A program made the position numbers and the translations under genes. Below are positions 8,231 to 17,414 of a stretch of DNA of 64,000 nucleotides, piece by piece. The notes beneath the pieces are model-generated. The model was given only the letters and a program-made list of their open reading frames with translations, did not search any database and was not told where the DNA came from. The stretch is taken from positions 1,240,001 through 1,304,000 of the forward strand of contig CAWAJW010000012.1 of the NCBI GenBank assembly GCA_963782475.1, read 5' to 3'. The DNA is from CAVQBP01 sp963782475 (GTDB lineage: Bacteria > Bacteroidota > Ignavibacteria > Ignavibacteriales > Ignavibacteriaceae). The number at the start of each line of letters is the position of its first letter. Position 1 is the stretch's first letter.

Positions 8231-10201
8231 ATGCTTCAAGACGGCAGGCAGCGGATTGTAATTGAAAATGTAAAACCAAATGTAAACTGCGGAGTTTATC
8301 CTGTTAAAAGGGTTGCCGGAGAAAAAGTTTTCGTATCAGCTAGTATTATTTCCGACGGTCATGATTCGATTGCAGCTGAAGTTCTTTTTCGAAGCAGCAG
8401 GAATAATAGCTGGGAAGCTTCTCCAATGACTTTCATTGATAATGATAGCTGGGAAGGAGCTTTTCATGTTGAAGAAATAGGTACTTACTATTATACCTTA
8501 AGAGGATGGGTAGATCATTTTACAACCTGGCAAAAGGATTTAAAAAAACGCCTCAAAGCCGAACAAAATGTCGATGTCGAATTATTAATAGGCGCGGATT
8601 TAATAAGTAAAAATGCTAAGAATGCAGAGAAAGAAGATCAAAAGAAATTGATGAATTTTTCAGAGATGATCCGGAAGGGGGATCCGGATGCTGCCTTTGA
8701 TGATCAGCTTAGCTTATTAATGAATACATATGCCGATAAAAGCCTGGCTACAATATTTCCAAATGAATATGAAATCTGGGTTGAGAGACCTCGTGCATTA
8801 TTCAGCTCATGGTATGAACTTTTTCCGCGTTCTACAAGCACAATACCGGGCGGGCACGGGACGTTTAAAGATGTTGAAAAACTTCTGCCCGAAATATCTG
8901 AAATGGGGTTTGATATAATATATTTTCCTCCAATCCATCCAATAGGAATTACAAATAGGAAAGGAAAAAATAATTCTGCTAAAGCACTGCCGGCAGATCC
9001 GGGTAGTCCATGGGCCATCGGTTCAAAAGACGGCGGACATAAATCCATACACCCTCAGCTGGGAACAATGAACGACTTTCAAACTTTATTAAAGAAGGCT
9101 GAAGATATAGGGATCGAAATAGCTATCGATATTGCTTTTCAGTGCTCGCCTGATCATCCGTATATTAAAGAACATCCTGAATGGTTTCGATGGCGTCCCG
9201 ACGGTACAGTTCAATATGCAGAAAATCCCCCCAAAAAATATCAGGACGTTCTTCCTATAAATTTTGAAAATGAAAAATGGAAAGATTTGTGGGAAGAGTT
9301 AAAAAGCATTTTTATTTTCTGGATAGAAAAAGGAGTTAAGATATTCCGCGTTGATAATCCCCATACAAAACCTTTCACTTTCTGGGAATGGCTTATTAAG
9401 GAAATAAAAAAGGATCATCCTGAAATTATTTTTCTTGCTGAGGCTTTTACAAGACCTAAAGTGATGTACAGACTGGCAAAAGTCGGGTTTACTCAATCAT
9501 ATACTTATTTTACATGGAGAAATACAAAAGATGAGTTCGTCGATTATTTAATTGAATTAACCAAAAGAGATGCAAGAGAATTTTACCGTCCGAATTTTTG
9601 GACCAACACTCCCGATATACTTCCTGAAAATCTTCAGTATGGCGGCAGAGCCGCATTTATAACCAGGTTAATTTTAGCAGCTACTCTTTCCTCAAATTAC
9701 GGGATTTACGGGCCTTCATACGAACTTTGTAATAATACTGCAATTGAAGGTAAAGAAGAATACATGGATTCCGAGAAATACGAAATAAAGGACTGGGATA
9801 GAAATAAACCCGGAAATATCAAAGATATTATTTCAAAAGTAAATAAAATAAGAAAAGATAATATTGCACTTCAAACAACTTTTAATATTGAGTTTTATGA
9901 TTCTGATAACCGTTACCTGTTGTGCTACGGGAAAGTCTCGGAAGATTTGTCCAATATTTTGATAATAGTAGTTAACCTGGATTTTTTTCATAAACAATCA
10001 GGCTCGGTTAAAATCCCGATAGACAGACTTAATATTCCAGGAAAACAGTCTTACCTGGTTCATGAATTATTAAGCGGCGAAAAGCTTATGTGGCAGGGGA
10101 GCGAAAATTATTTAGAACTTGATCCGGGAAAACTTCCTGCTAATATTTTTAAAATTTATAGAAGATTAAAACGTGAAAACGATTTCGATTATTTCATGTA
10201 A
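8231..10201 (+). CDS. glgE: Alpha-1,4-glucan:maltose-1-phosphate maltosyltransferase
   Basis: GH13_3 enzyme that transfers maltosyl units from alpha-maltose 1-phosphate to the non-reducing end of alpha-1,4-glucans. The N-terminal domain (about 1-140; RIVIENVKPNVNCGVYPVKR) is the family's beta-rich domain; the barrel starts near ELFPRSTSTIPGGHGTF. The nucleophile Asp lies in FRVDNPHTKPF and the acid/base Glu in FLAEAFTRPK. The C-terminal beta domain ends with AELPANIF-like sequence. Length 656 compares with about 660-700 in the family. AAAGGG lies 8 bases before the ATG. The trehalose synthase/maltokinase gene follows 20 bases downstream, completing the trehalose-to-glucan (TreS-Mak-GlgE) route. 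Confidence 0.95.
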   Translation: MLQDGRQRIVIENVKPNVNCGVYPVKRVAGEKVFVSASIISDGHDSIAAEVLFRSSRNNSWEASPMTFIDNDSWEGAFHVEEIGTYYYTLRGWVDHFTTWQKDLKKRLKAEQNVDVELLIGADLISKNAKNAEKEDQKKLMNFSEMIRKGDPDAAFDDQLSLLMNTYADKSLATIFPNEYEIWVERPRALFSSWYELFPRSTSTIPGGHGTFKDVEKLLPEISEMGFDIIYFPPIHPIGITNRKGKNNSAKALPADPGSPWAIGSKDGGHKSIHPQLGTMNDFQTLLKKAEDIGIEIAIDIAFQCSPDHPYIKEHPEWFRWRPDGTVQYAENPPKKYQDVLPINFENEKWKDLWEELKSIFIFWIEKGVKIFRVDNPHTKPFTFWEWLIKEIKKDHPEIIFLAEAFTRPKVMYRLAKVGFTQSYTYFTWRNTKDEFVDYLIELTKRDAREFYRPNFWTNTPDILPENLQYGGRAAFITRLILAATLSSNYGIYGPSYELCNNTAIEGKEEYMDSEKYEIKDWDRNKPGNIKDIISKVNKIRKDNIALQTTFNIEFYDSDNRYLLCYGKVSEDLSNILIIVVNLDFFHKQSGSVKIPIDRLNIPGKQSYLVHELLSGEKLMWQGSENYLELDPGKLPANIFKIYRRLKRENDFDYFM

Positions 10202-10221
10202 TCCATGAGTAAGGAGATTTG

Positions 10222-12468
10222 ATGAGTGCAGAAAACTTAAAGCTTGTAAATGATCCCCTTTGGTATAAAGATGCTGTTATTTATGAAATTCATATTAAGT
10301 CTTTCTTCGACAGCAACAACGACGGGATAGGCGATATAAACGGACTTATCCGGAAATTAGATTATCTTGAAAACCTGGGTATAACTGCTCTCTGGCTTTT
10401 ACCTTTTTATCCTTCCCCTTTGCGCGACGATGGTTATGATATTTCAGATTACTTAGATATTCATCCTAATTACGGTACTCTGCGTGATTTTAAAAAACTA
10501 ATGAAAGAATCTCATAACAGAGGTATCCGGATTATTACCGAACTGGTAATTAATCATACATCCGACCAGCATAAATGGTTTCAAAAAGCAAGAGAATCAA
10601 AACCGGGAAGCAACTGGCGTAATTTTTATGTCTGGAGTGATTCACCAGGTAAGTACAGCGACACGCGTATTATATTTAAAGATTTTGAAACTTCAAACTG
10701 GACCTGGGATCCTGTTGCGGAAGCTTATTACTGGCACCGGTTTTATTCTTTTCAGCCTGATTTGAATTATGACAATCCAAAAGTGCAGCAGGAAATATTT
10801 AAAGTGATGGATTACTGGTTTGAAATGGGCGTCGATGGAATGAGACTGGATGCAATACCTTACCTTTATGAACGCGAAGGAACTAATTGTGAAAATCTTG
10901 AAGAGACTCATGACTTTCTCAGGAAACTTAGAAAACATGTTGAAAAAAAATTTGAAAATAAAATGCTTTTAGCAGAAGCAAATCAGTGGCCTGAAGATGC
11001 GGTAGCATATTTTGGAAAAGGAGATGAATGCCATATGGCCTTTAATTTCCCGGTTATGCCGCGGCTTTTTATGGCGCAGCGGATGGAGGACAGGTTCCCT
11101 GTAATTAATATACTTGAACAGACTCCTCAAATTCCGGATAATTGCCAATGGGTAATGTTCTTAAGAAATCATGATGAATTAACTCTTGAAATGGTTACCG
11201 ATGAAGAGCGTGATTACATGTACCGGATTTTTGCCCAGGATCCGAGAGCCAGGCTTAACCTGGGAATTAGACGGAGGCTTGCACCGCTCCTTGATAATAA
11301 TAGACGAAAAATCGAATTAGTAAATATTCTTCTCTTTTCTCTTCCCGGCACCCCTGTAATTTACTACGGTGATGAGATAGGAATGGGAGATAATTATTAC
11401 CTGGGAGATAGAAATGGTGTCCGCACTCCCATGCAGTGGAGCGCAGATAGAAATGCCGGTTTTTCAAATGTGAACCCTCAAAAACTTTACCTGCCGGTAA
11501 TAATAGATTCTGAATATCTTTATCAATCAATTAATGTGGAGGTCCAGGAACAAAATCTCTCTTCATTGCTTTGGTGGATGAAGAGATTAATAGCTATGAG
11601 AAAACAATTTAAATCATTAGGCCGGGGGAAATTAAAATTTTTACAGTCCGATAATCCGAAAGTACTTACTTTTATCCGACAGCATGAGGAAGAAATAATC
11701 CTAGTTGTAATCAATTTATCCCGCTTTGCACAGGTAGTTAAACTGAATTTAGCTGATTTTGAAAGATATACACCGCAGGAAATATTTAGTCAAAATATAT
11801 TCCCGGTAATCGACGATAGTCCTTATATAATTACAATGGGTGCATATGGTCACTATTGGTTCCAGCTTGAAAAGGAAAAGAATAATATTGAAGAAATTGA
11901 TGATTCTGTTCTCCCTGAAATTAATGTTAAGAAGCAATGGAATGAAATATTAACGGGGGATAAAAGATTATATTTAGAAAAGAAAATCTTACCGAAATAC
12001 ATAAAGAATCGGCGTTGGTACGGAGGTAAGGCAAGACAGTTAAAGAATATTATTATTAGAGAAAATATTTCGATCCCTGTAAACGGTGACTCTGCAAATT
12101 TGTTGATAATAGAAATTTCTTATATCACCGGCGCACCCGAAAATTATATATTAACTCTTGCTTTTATACTGGAGGAGGAAGCTGATAAGCTGATCAAAGA
12201 TGCTCCTCAAAGTATTATTGCCAGAGTGAATAAAGGAGAAGAATGCGGATTTTTATATGATGCAATTTATGGGGAAAACGTCCGCAATCAATTTTTGGAA
12301 ATGATAATAAAAAAGAAGAAGATAAAAGGACATAATGGAGCATTAATCTCAAATAAGAGCCGATATTTCAATAAGCTGTTGAATGGAGGAGAATTTCCTA
12401 TTCCCTCGAAAGTGTTAAAAGCCGAGCAGAGCAATTCTTCTGTTCTTTATGGACAGACTTTCTTTTAA
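10222..12468 (+). CDS. treS: Trehalose synthase (maltose alpha-D-glucosyltransferase) part of a TreS-maltokinase fusion
   Basis: GH13 enzyme interconverting trehalose and maltose. The ATG at 10222 is preferred over the adjoining TTG because AAGGAG ends 5 bases upstream. The first roughly 550 residues are a full TreS: DAVIYEIHIKSFFDSNNDGIGD, GMRLDAIPYLYEREGT (nucleophile Asp), LLAEANQWPEDA (acid/base Glu) and FLRNHDELTLEM. From about residue 570 (ILPKYIKNRRWYGGKARQLK) the maltokinase N-lobe begins, as in TreS-Pep2 fusions. The frame stops at 12468 just after SSVLYGQTFF, inside the kinase; the rest continues in the -1 frame. Adding one T to the TTTT run at 12463-12466 gives one 1110-residue fusion. 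Confidence 0.9.
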   Translation: MSAENLKLVNDPLWYKDAVIYEIHIKSFFDSNNDGIGDINGLIRKLDYLENLGITALWLLPFYPSPLRDDGYDISDYLDIHPNYGTLRDFKKLMKESHNRGIRIITELVINHTSDQHKWFQKARESKPGSNWRNFYVWSDSPGKYSDTRIIFKDFETSNWTWDPVAEAYYWHRFYSFQPDLNYDNPKVQQEIFKVMDYWFEMGVDGMRLDAIPYLYEREGTNCENLEETHDFLRKLRKHVEKKFENKMLLAEANQWPEDAVAYFGKGDECHMAFNFPVMPRLFMAQRMEDRFPVINILEQTPQIPDNCQWVMFLRNHDELTLEMVTDEERDYMYRIFAQDPRARLNLGIRRRLAPLLDNNRRKIELVNILLFSLPGTPVIYYGDEIGMGDNYYLGDRNGVRTPMQWSADRNAGFSNVNPQKLYLPVIIDSEYLYQSINVEVQEQNLSSLLWWMKRLIAMRKQFKSLGRGKLKFLQSDNPKVLTFIRQHEEEIILVVINLSRFAQVVKLNLADFERYTPQEIFSQNIFPVIDDSPYIITMGAYGHYWFQLEKEKNNIEEIDDSVLPEINVKKQWNEILTGDKRLYLEKKILPKYIKNRRWYGGKARQLKNIIIRENISIPVNGDSANLLIIEISYITGAPENYILTLAFILEEEADKLIKDAPQSIIARVNKGEECGFLYDAIYGENVRNQFLEMIIKKKKIKGHNGALISNKSRYFNKLLNGGEFPIPSKVLKAEQSNSSVLYGQTFF

Positions 12469-12469
12469 A

Positions 12470-13553
12470 GTTTTACAGGCATGTTGAAGAAGGGATAAAC
12501 CCGGATCCTGAAATGATCCGCTTTCTAAGTGAAACAAAAAATTTTGAAAATGTTCCTCCATATGCAGGAAGCCTGGAATATCAGATTCCCGGTTCTGATC
12601 CTCAAGTTCTCACTTTACTCCAGAAGTTTACACCGAACCAGGGAGATGCATGGACAGTAACACTTGATTCTGTGGGCAGATATTTTGAACGTGTAATCTC
12701 ACAAAATATAAAGCCTCAAAATTTTGATTTAAATCTTGAAAACATCTTTGATATTCAGTTTGATTTTTTACCTGGGATATTACAGGATTTAATCGGGATA
12801 TTTTATTTTGAAAAAGCCAGGCTTTTGGGGAAAAGAACAGGTGAAATGCACATGGCGTTATCTGCATCGAAAGCCTCTGATTTTGCACCCGAAGCTTTTT
12901 CAATGCTTTACCAAAAATCTCTTTATCAGACTCTTCAAAGCGATACTATAAGAGGTTTGAATTTTTTAAGGGATAACGTAAATTCTCTTCCCATTAAAAT
13001 TAAAAAGGAAGCAGAGAAAATTCTCTCTCTTCAAAGTGAAATATTAAAATTCTGTAAAAATATTTTAAGGAAAAAAATCTCAGCGCAAAAGATTCGTATT
13101 CATGGTGATTATCATCTCGGGCAGGTATTGAGCACCGGCGATGATTTTATAATTATCGATTTTGAAGGGGAGCCGATTCGTTCCCCCGGGGAAAGGCGTT
13201 TAAAGTTTACCTCATTCCGCGATGTTGCCGGTATGGTTCGCTCTTTCCATTATGCGGTTTACAGCGTCTTCTTCCAACGCTCAAAAATACGCCCTGAGGA
13301 TATGGAAGCAATGCAGCCCTGGATTGAGCCCTGGTATTATTATATAACCGGCGCTTTTTTAAATTCATATCTGGAAACTGTCAAAGGCTCTGATTTCATC
13401 CCGGAAGCAAAAGATGAGCTAAGCATTTTATTAAATGTCTTTTTAATCGACAAGTCAATTTATGAAATAGGTTATGAATTAAATAACCGGCCTGACTGGG
13501 TAGTTATTCCGATGGAAGGACTCAGCCTGATTATGAAAGGATTTTTAGATTAA
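12470..13553 (+). CDS. Maltokinase C-terminal part, out of frame with treS
   Basis: Phosphorylates maltose to maltose 1-phosphate, the GlgE donor. The frame resumes with LKFYRHVEEGINPDPEMIRF at about 12465, directly matching what should follow the end of the upstream piece; the first ATG (12513) is internal to this segment, so independent translation would give a kinase without its N-lobe. The catalytic region is RIHGDYHLGQVL (catalytic Asp) and FIIIDFEGEP (metal Asp), the aminoglycoside-phosphotransferase-like pattern of Mak/Pep2. The frameshift is either a sequence error or an inactivating mutation; no canonical slippery heptamer is in register. Confidence 0.85.
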
Positions 13554-13986
13554 AAAGTTATAAACAATTTGCGCTCAACAAAATTGCCGAATGAAAATAT
13601 TTTTATCATCATTTTCAAAATAAATGATGAATGGTAATATTAACGGAGTAAGTTTTACCCGTAAAATTCTTGATAAAATATCTTCAGTGGGACAACTTTT
13701 ATCAAACCTCTCCAATTAACTCTATAATTTTAAAAATATGCGAATTTTTAAAGTTTTCAAACAAAAATGAGCTGGGAATATACTATGGCACACTACTTGA
13801 TGTTTTTATAAAGAATGGAAAATTAAGTTGTGTCAGGTTCATATCACGGATTCGAATTATAATCAGATTTTTTTAGAAGTGTCGCTTTTTAATTCTATAA
13901 ACCGTAACAAAGAGAGTTTTCATTTACTTTAAATTAAATTTTTAAAATAATCTCATCAGTTACACAATAACAAAAGAGGAAATCCC
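13554..13986. other. Gap without a convincing gene
   Basis: About 430 bases between the maltokinase and the receiver gene. Two short frames occur (31 codons from about 13623 and 68 codons from a TTG at 13670), without ribosome binding sites or recognisable sequence. The last 60 bases hold the leader of the receiver gene, including an AGAGGAAA ribosome binding site. Confidence 0.3.
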
Positions 13987-14388
13987 ATGCAAGAACAACA
14001 TAATATATTGCTAGGGGAAGATGATTTAATAACAGCAAAAACCATCAAAATATTCGTCGAAAAAAATGATTCGAAGATAATTAAAATTGTTGATTCAGGG
14101 GAAGAACTAATTACTGCAGCTTTATACCAATATCCTTCGATGATAATTACAGATATTTCGCTGAAAGGTCAATTGGACGGCATTGAAGCAATGGCACGTA
14201 TTTCTGAAATTATGGATGTGCCTTATATTTTTATTACCGGCTTTACTGATAATATATCGCTGATCAAAAGCTATGGTTTGCATCCATTCAGAATTTTTAA
14301 AAAACCTTTTGATCTTAACCTTTTAATTAAAGCAGTAAACGATGCTTTCAGAACTTATTCAAATATGCCGAGCTATTATTTAGACTAA
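13987..14388 (+). CDS. Stand-alone response-regulator receiver protein
   Basis: 133 residues comprising a single CheY-like receiver and no output domain. The acidic pair is in GEDD (D12, D13), the phospho-acceptor is D56 in ITDISLKG, the switch Thr is T84 in IFITGF, and the conserved Lys is K106 in FKKPF. All key residues are present, so it should accept phosphate from a histidine kinase. AGAGGAAAT precedes the ATG by 5 bases. No kinase gene is adjacent, so the partner and process are unknown. It is related to the receiver-only proteins with an LDGIEA segment after the phospho-site. Confidence 0.9.
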   Translation: MQEQHNILLGEDDLITAKTIKIFVEKNDSKIIKIVDSGEELITAALYQYPSMIITDISLKGQLDGIEAMARISEIMDVPYIFITGFTDNISLIKSYGLHPFRIFKKPFDLNLLIKAVNDAFRTYSNMPSYYLD

Positions 14389-14526
14389 CCAAAGGCAATG
14401 AAGATGGAAATTGGTTTTTATAAAACTCTCTTCCTGAATTTTAATGCACCTCTGCTTACTCTTCGAATTTTGAAATGTAATAGTTTCTAAATAATTGAGC
14501 ACCCTCCAAGCTTTGAATTGCTCTAC

Positions 14527-15285
14527 TCAATCAAAATTATAAATGAATCCGGCTTTAGATTTTGTGTCCACTTTCTTAATCCCTGCAGGCGTAAACCGGT
14601 CGTATCTTAAATCAAAATCAACCGAAAGGGAAAAGCTCCCGGATAAATTTACGATTAAAGAATTCTCTGTCAATACCCTGCTGTCATCCCATAGATCAAA
14701 CCTCGGCTGATAGTAGATTACGGATGAGAAGCTTACGTTTTTATGTATTGATAAGTTATATGATAAATAATTACTCCACCTGCTGGCTAATATTTTTTTC
14801 CTGTCAATAAATCTCCTGGGCTCTTTGTATCTTTCATATTCAAGCATGTAAGCTGAACCAAACCATAATACGGAATTCGTCGTTTCAAACAACTTAAACC
14901 TTAATCCGGCTCCTCCTAAAGCACGGAATAAAAGAAGGAGAGATTTATCATAATTTACCTGGGTAAATATTTCAGCTTTTAAACCGGGGTTTAATGCATG
15001 AACATACCTTAAATGTGCAAGAGCTTCGTTGGAAAACTGTTCTCCGTTATTCCAGCCGTAATCTCCATTTAGGATTAGCAATAAAGATGAACTGGGTTTT
15101 TTATAATCTAAAAGAATAGATGAGCCGAATTCCTGCAAATCAGTATTGCCTGTTTGAATCGATGCATCCATTTTTATTATGCCCGAAAATCCCAGACTGT
15201 CTTCAATATTCCTGTATTTTTCCGTATTTACCTGGCAGTGTACAAATTGACCAAAAATAAAAAGTAAATAAATAGTAATTTTCAT
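14527..15285 (-). CDS. DUF481-family outer-membrane beta-barrel protein
   Basis: 252 residues with an N-terminal signal peptide (MKITIYLLFIFGQFVHCQ) and then alternating polar/hydrophobic strands with many aromatic residues, ending in a hydrophobic strand (AGFIYNFD), as expected for a small outer-membrane barrel. SGIIKMDASIQTGNTDL and RALGGAGLRFKLFETTNSVL match the DUF481/YdiY pattern. Function is not established for the family. The gene stands alone, convergent with the receiver gene and divergent from menC. Confidence 0.75.
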   Translation of the reverse strand: MKITIYLLFIFGQFVHCQVNTEKYRNIEDSLGFSGIIKMDASIQTGNTDLQEFGSSILLDYKKPSSSLLLILNGDYGWNNGEQFSNEALAHLRYVHALNPGLKAEIFTQVNYDKSLLLLFRALGGAGLRFKLFETTNSVLWFGSAYMLEYERYKEPRRFIDRKKILASRWSNYLSYNLSIHKNVSFSSVIYYQPRFDLWDDSRVLTENSLIVNLSGSFSLSVDFDLRYDRFTPAGIKKVDTKSKAGFIYNFD

Positions 15286-15382
15286 TTTATTAACTATTAA
15301 ATTTGAATTACTGATTGAAAAAATTTGTTAATTTTTCCCAAATTTTAACTATAATCTTAAACTTTATAAAAACTTTTCAAAA

Positions 15383-16513
15383 ATGAAAATTGACAGAATA
15401 GAAATCAGAAAAATATTTCTCCCTTATAAAAATCCTTTTGTAACCAGTGGTTGGACGGAAAACGGGAACAGCGGAATAATCGTTAGAGTAGATTTTGAAG
15501 GAGTTACCGGTTGGGGGGAAGCACCGGTAGGCCTTGAACCCTATTATAATGAAGAAACAAGTGGCACGGCCTGGTCTGTAATGAGTGAAATATTAATCCC
15601 GCTTCTTCTTAAAAATGAATTTGAAATTGAAACTTTTCGTGAAGACTTTTATAAGATTTTTGCACCTGTTAAAAGGAACAAGATTGCTGTTGCCGGTTTA
15701 GAATTTTCAGTTTGGGACTTGCTTGGAAAAATTAAAAAAATGAGTATATCCAGGATGCTCGGGGGAGTTAGAAAAAAAGTGGATGTAGGGGTAAGTGTCG
15801 GTATTCAAAAAGATATTCCTTCGCTTTTATCTAAAATAGAAACGTATCTTAATGAAGGATATAAAAGAATAAAAATTAAAATAAAACCGGGTTGGGATTT
15901 AAAACCCATTTATGAAATTAGAAAAAAATGGGAAAATATTTTGCTGCAGGCTGATGCTAATAGTGTATACAGTTTAAATGATGCCGAACATTTAAAGGAA
16001 CTTGATGAATTTAATTTACTATTGATTGAACAGCCGCTTGCGCACGATGACTTGTATGAACATTCAATTTTGCAAAAGAATTTAAAAACCCCGGTTTGCC
16101 TCGATGAGAGCATCATTTCCCCTCTTGATGCAAAGAGCGCTATTGCAATGAAATCATGCAAGATCATAAATATAAAGCCATCCCGGGTTGGCGGATTAAC
16201 AGCTGCAAAAGAAATTCATGACCTCTCCGAAAAAAATAATATCCCTGTCTGGTGCGGCGGAATGCTTGAAACCGGGATAGGCAGAGCTATTAATGTAGCC
16301 TTGGCAAGTCTTCCGAATTTTAAATTGCCGGGTGATATAAGTGCAAGCAAAAGATACTTCCATAAGGATATTGTATCCAATCCATTTGAGCTGAATTCAG
16401 ATGGTACCTTGACAGTTCCCGATGATCCAGGTTCAGGAGCAATTGTTGATGAAATATTTCTTGAAACAATAACTCTGGATAAGCTTCTTTTCTCTAAAAA
16501 TCAGCATTTCTAA
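15383..16513 (+). CDS. menC: o-Succinylbenzoate synthase (enolase superfamily, MenC2/NSAR type)
   Basis: Dehydrates SHCHC to o-succinylbenzoate in menaquinone synthesis; relatives also racemise N-acylamino acids. The 376 residues show the MLE-subgroup layout: capping domain to about 130, then a barrel with the Lys pair in KRIKIKIKPGWD, metal ligands in LLQADANS, LIEQPL and VCLDES, the second catalytic Lys in INIKPSRVGG, and GGMLETGIGRA. Length and motifs fit the longer MenC2 branch rather than the E. coli type. No other men genes are in the window, so the OSBS role rests on family and not on context. Confidence 0.85.
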   Translation: MKIDRIEIRKIFLPYKNPFVTSGWTENGNSGIIVRVDFEGVTGWGEAPVGLEPYYNEETSGTAWSVMSEILIPLLLKNEFEIETFREDFYKIFAPVKRNKIAVAGLEFSVWDLLGKIKKMSISRMLGGVRKKVDVGVSVGIQKDIPSLLSKIETYLNEGYKRIKIKIKPGWDLKPIYEIRKKWENILLQADANSVYSLNDAEHLKELDEFNLLLIEQPLAHDDLYEHSILQKNLKTPVCLDESIISPLDAKSAIAMKSCKIINIKPSRVGGLTAAKEIHDLSEKNNIPVWCGGMLETGIGRAINVALASLPNFKLPGDISASKRYFHKDIVSNPFELNSDGTLTVPDDPGSGAIVDEIFLETITLDKLLFSKNQHF

Positions 16514-16600
16514 TTTGTTCTATATCTCAGTCTGCAAATTTATTTGGTGCTATATTTTAAAGAATATTTTAAATCTTGAACGAATAGTATATTTAATAAA

Positions 16601-17143
16601 ATGAAAAAGCATGAAGTTAATCCATGGCTGGAAGCTGTTGCCAGAATTGGTTTTGTTGCAAAAGGACTTATATATATTATAATAGGATTCTTAGCTTTTA
16701 AAATCGTTATAGGAATGGGAGGAGAAACAGCTGGTTTAAAAGAAGTATTAAAAACAATTGACAAACAGGCGCATCCTTTCGGGGATCTTCTTTTGGCAAT
16801 GATTGCTCTCGGCTTGATAGCACATGCATACTGGCGTTTTATGCAGTCTGTTTTTAATGCCGATAATAAAAAAGCAGATTTTAAAAATATAATAGATAGA
16901 ATCGGGTATTTTACAAGTGTAATTTTATATGGAGTATTAGCTTATTATTCATTCAGAATAATTTTCGGTTTAGGAACAGGAGGGACTGCTCAAACTCTAA
17001 CCGGATCAGTTCTTTCAAAACCTTTCGGGAAATGGTTGATTATTATTGCAGGTTTATCTACTGGAGGTTCGGGACTTTACCAGGTTTATTTCGGCTTATT
17101 TTCTAAATTTGAATTTAAATATAATCTTAAAAGAAATGAATAA
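16601..17143 (+). CDS. DUF1206 membrane protein, first two repeats (frameshifted)
   Basis: Integral membrane protein of unknown function. DUF1206 proteins usually carry three copies of a two-helix repeat in about 270 residues. This frame encodes two copies (starting VARIGFVAKGLIYIIIGF and IDRIGYFTSVILYGVLAY) and ends at 17143; the third copy follows in another frame. Removing one A from the AAAA run at about 17129-17132 fuses both into 267 residues (junction NLKEMNNFEEKL), the normal length. A sequence error or frameshift mutation is therefore likely. Confidence 0.75.
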   Translation: MKKHEVNPWLEAVARIGFVAKGLIYIIIGFLAFKIVIGMGGETAGLKEVLKTIDKQAHPFGDLLLAMIALGLIAHAYWRFMQSVFNADNKKADFKNIIDRIGYFTSVILYGVLAYYSFRIIFGLGTGGTAQTLTGSVLSKPFGKWLIIIAGLSTGGSGLYQVYFGLFSKFEFKYNLKRNE

Positions 17144-17405
17144 TTTTGAAGAAAAACTGACAAGATATATCAGTATTGTGGGATTATCTGCAAGAGGTAT
17201 TTTTTTTACTTTAATGAGTATCTTTTTAATTCAAGCAGCTATTGAGTTTAATCCCAGTAAAGCCGGTGGAATTAGCAAAGTGCTTGCAGATGCTTTGTAC
17301 GAGCCTTATGGCCATTGGCTTTTAGGAACTGCCGCTATCGGTTTAATCGCTTATGGAGGTTACTGTATTATCCTGGCAAAGTTCAGAAAAATTCCTATTT
17401 ATTAA
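17136..17405 (+). CDS. DUF1206 membrane protein, third repeat (out of frame)
   Basis: Encodes the third DUF1206 repeat (SIVGLSARGIFFTLMSIFLI, then HWLLGTAAIGLIAYGGYCII). The ATG at 17136 overlaps the stop of the upstream piece by 8 bases, so coupled translation as a separate 89-residue protein cannot be excluded, but the family normally has all three repeats in one chain. The diadenylate cyclase gene starts 10 bases downstream. Confidence 0.6.
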   Translation: MNNFEEKLTRYISIVGLSARGIFFTLMSIFLIQAAIEFNPSKAGGISKVLADALYEPYGHWLLGTAAIGLIAYGGYCIILAKFRKIPIY

Positions 17406-17414
17406 TGAAGCAGA

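Noticed and set aside
12455..12475. Programmed -1 ribosomal frameshift in treS-mak
   Set aside because: The slip would have to occur at TTC TTT TAA; no X XXY YYZ heptamer is in register and no strong downstream hairpin is evident. A missing T is simpler.
13670..13876. 68-codon ORF before the receiver gene
   Set aside because: TTG start without ribosome binding site, AT-driven composition, no family resemblance.
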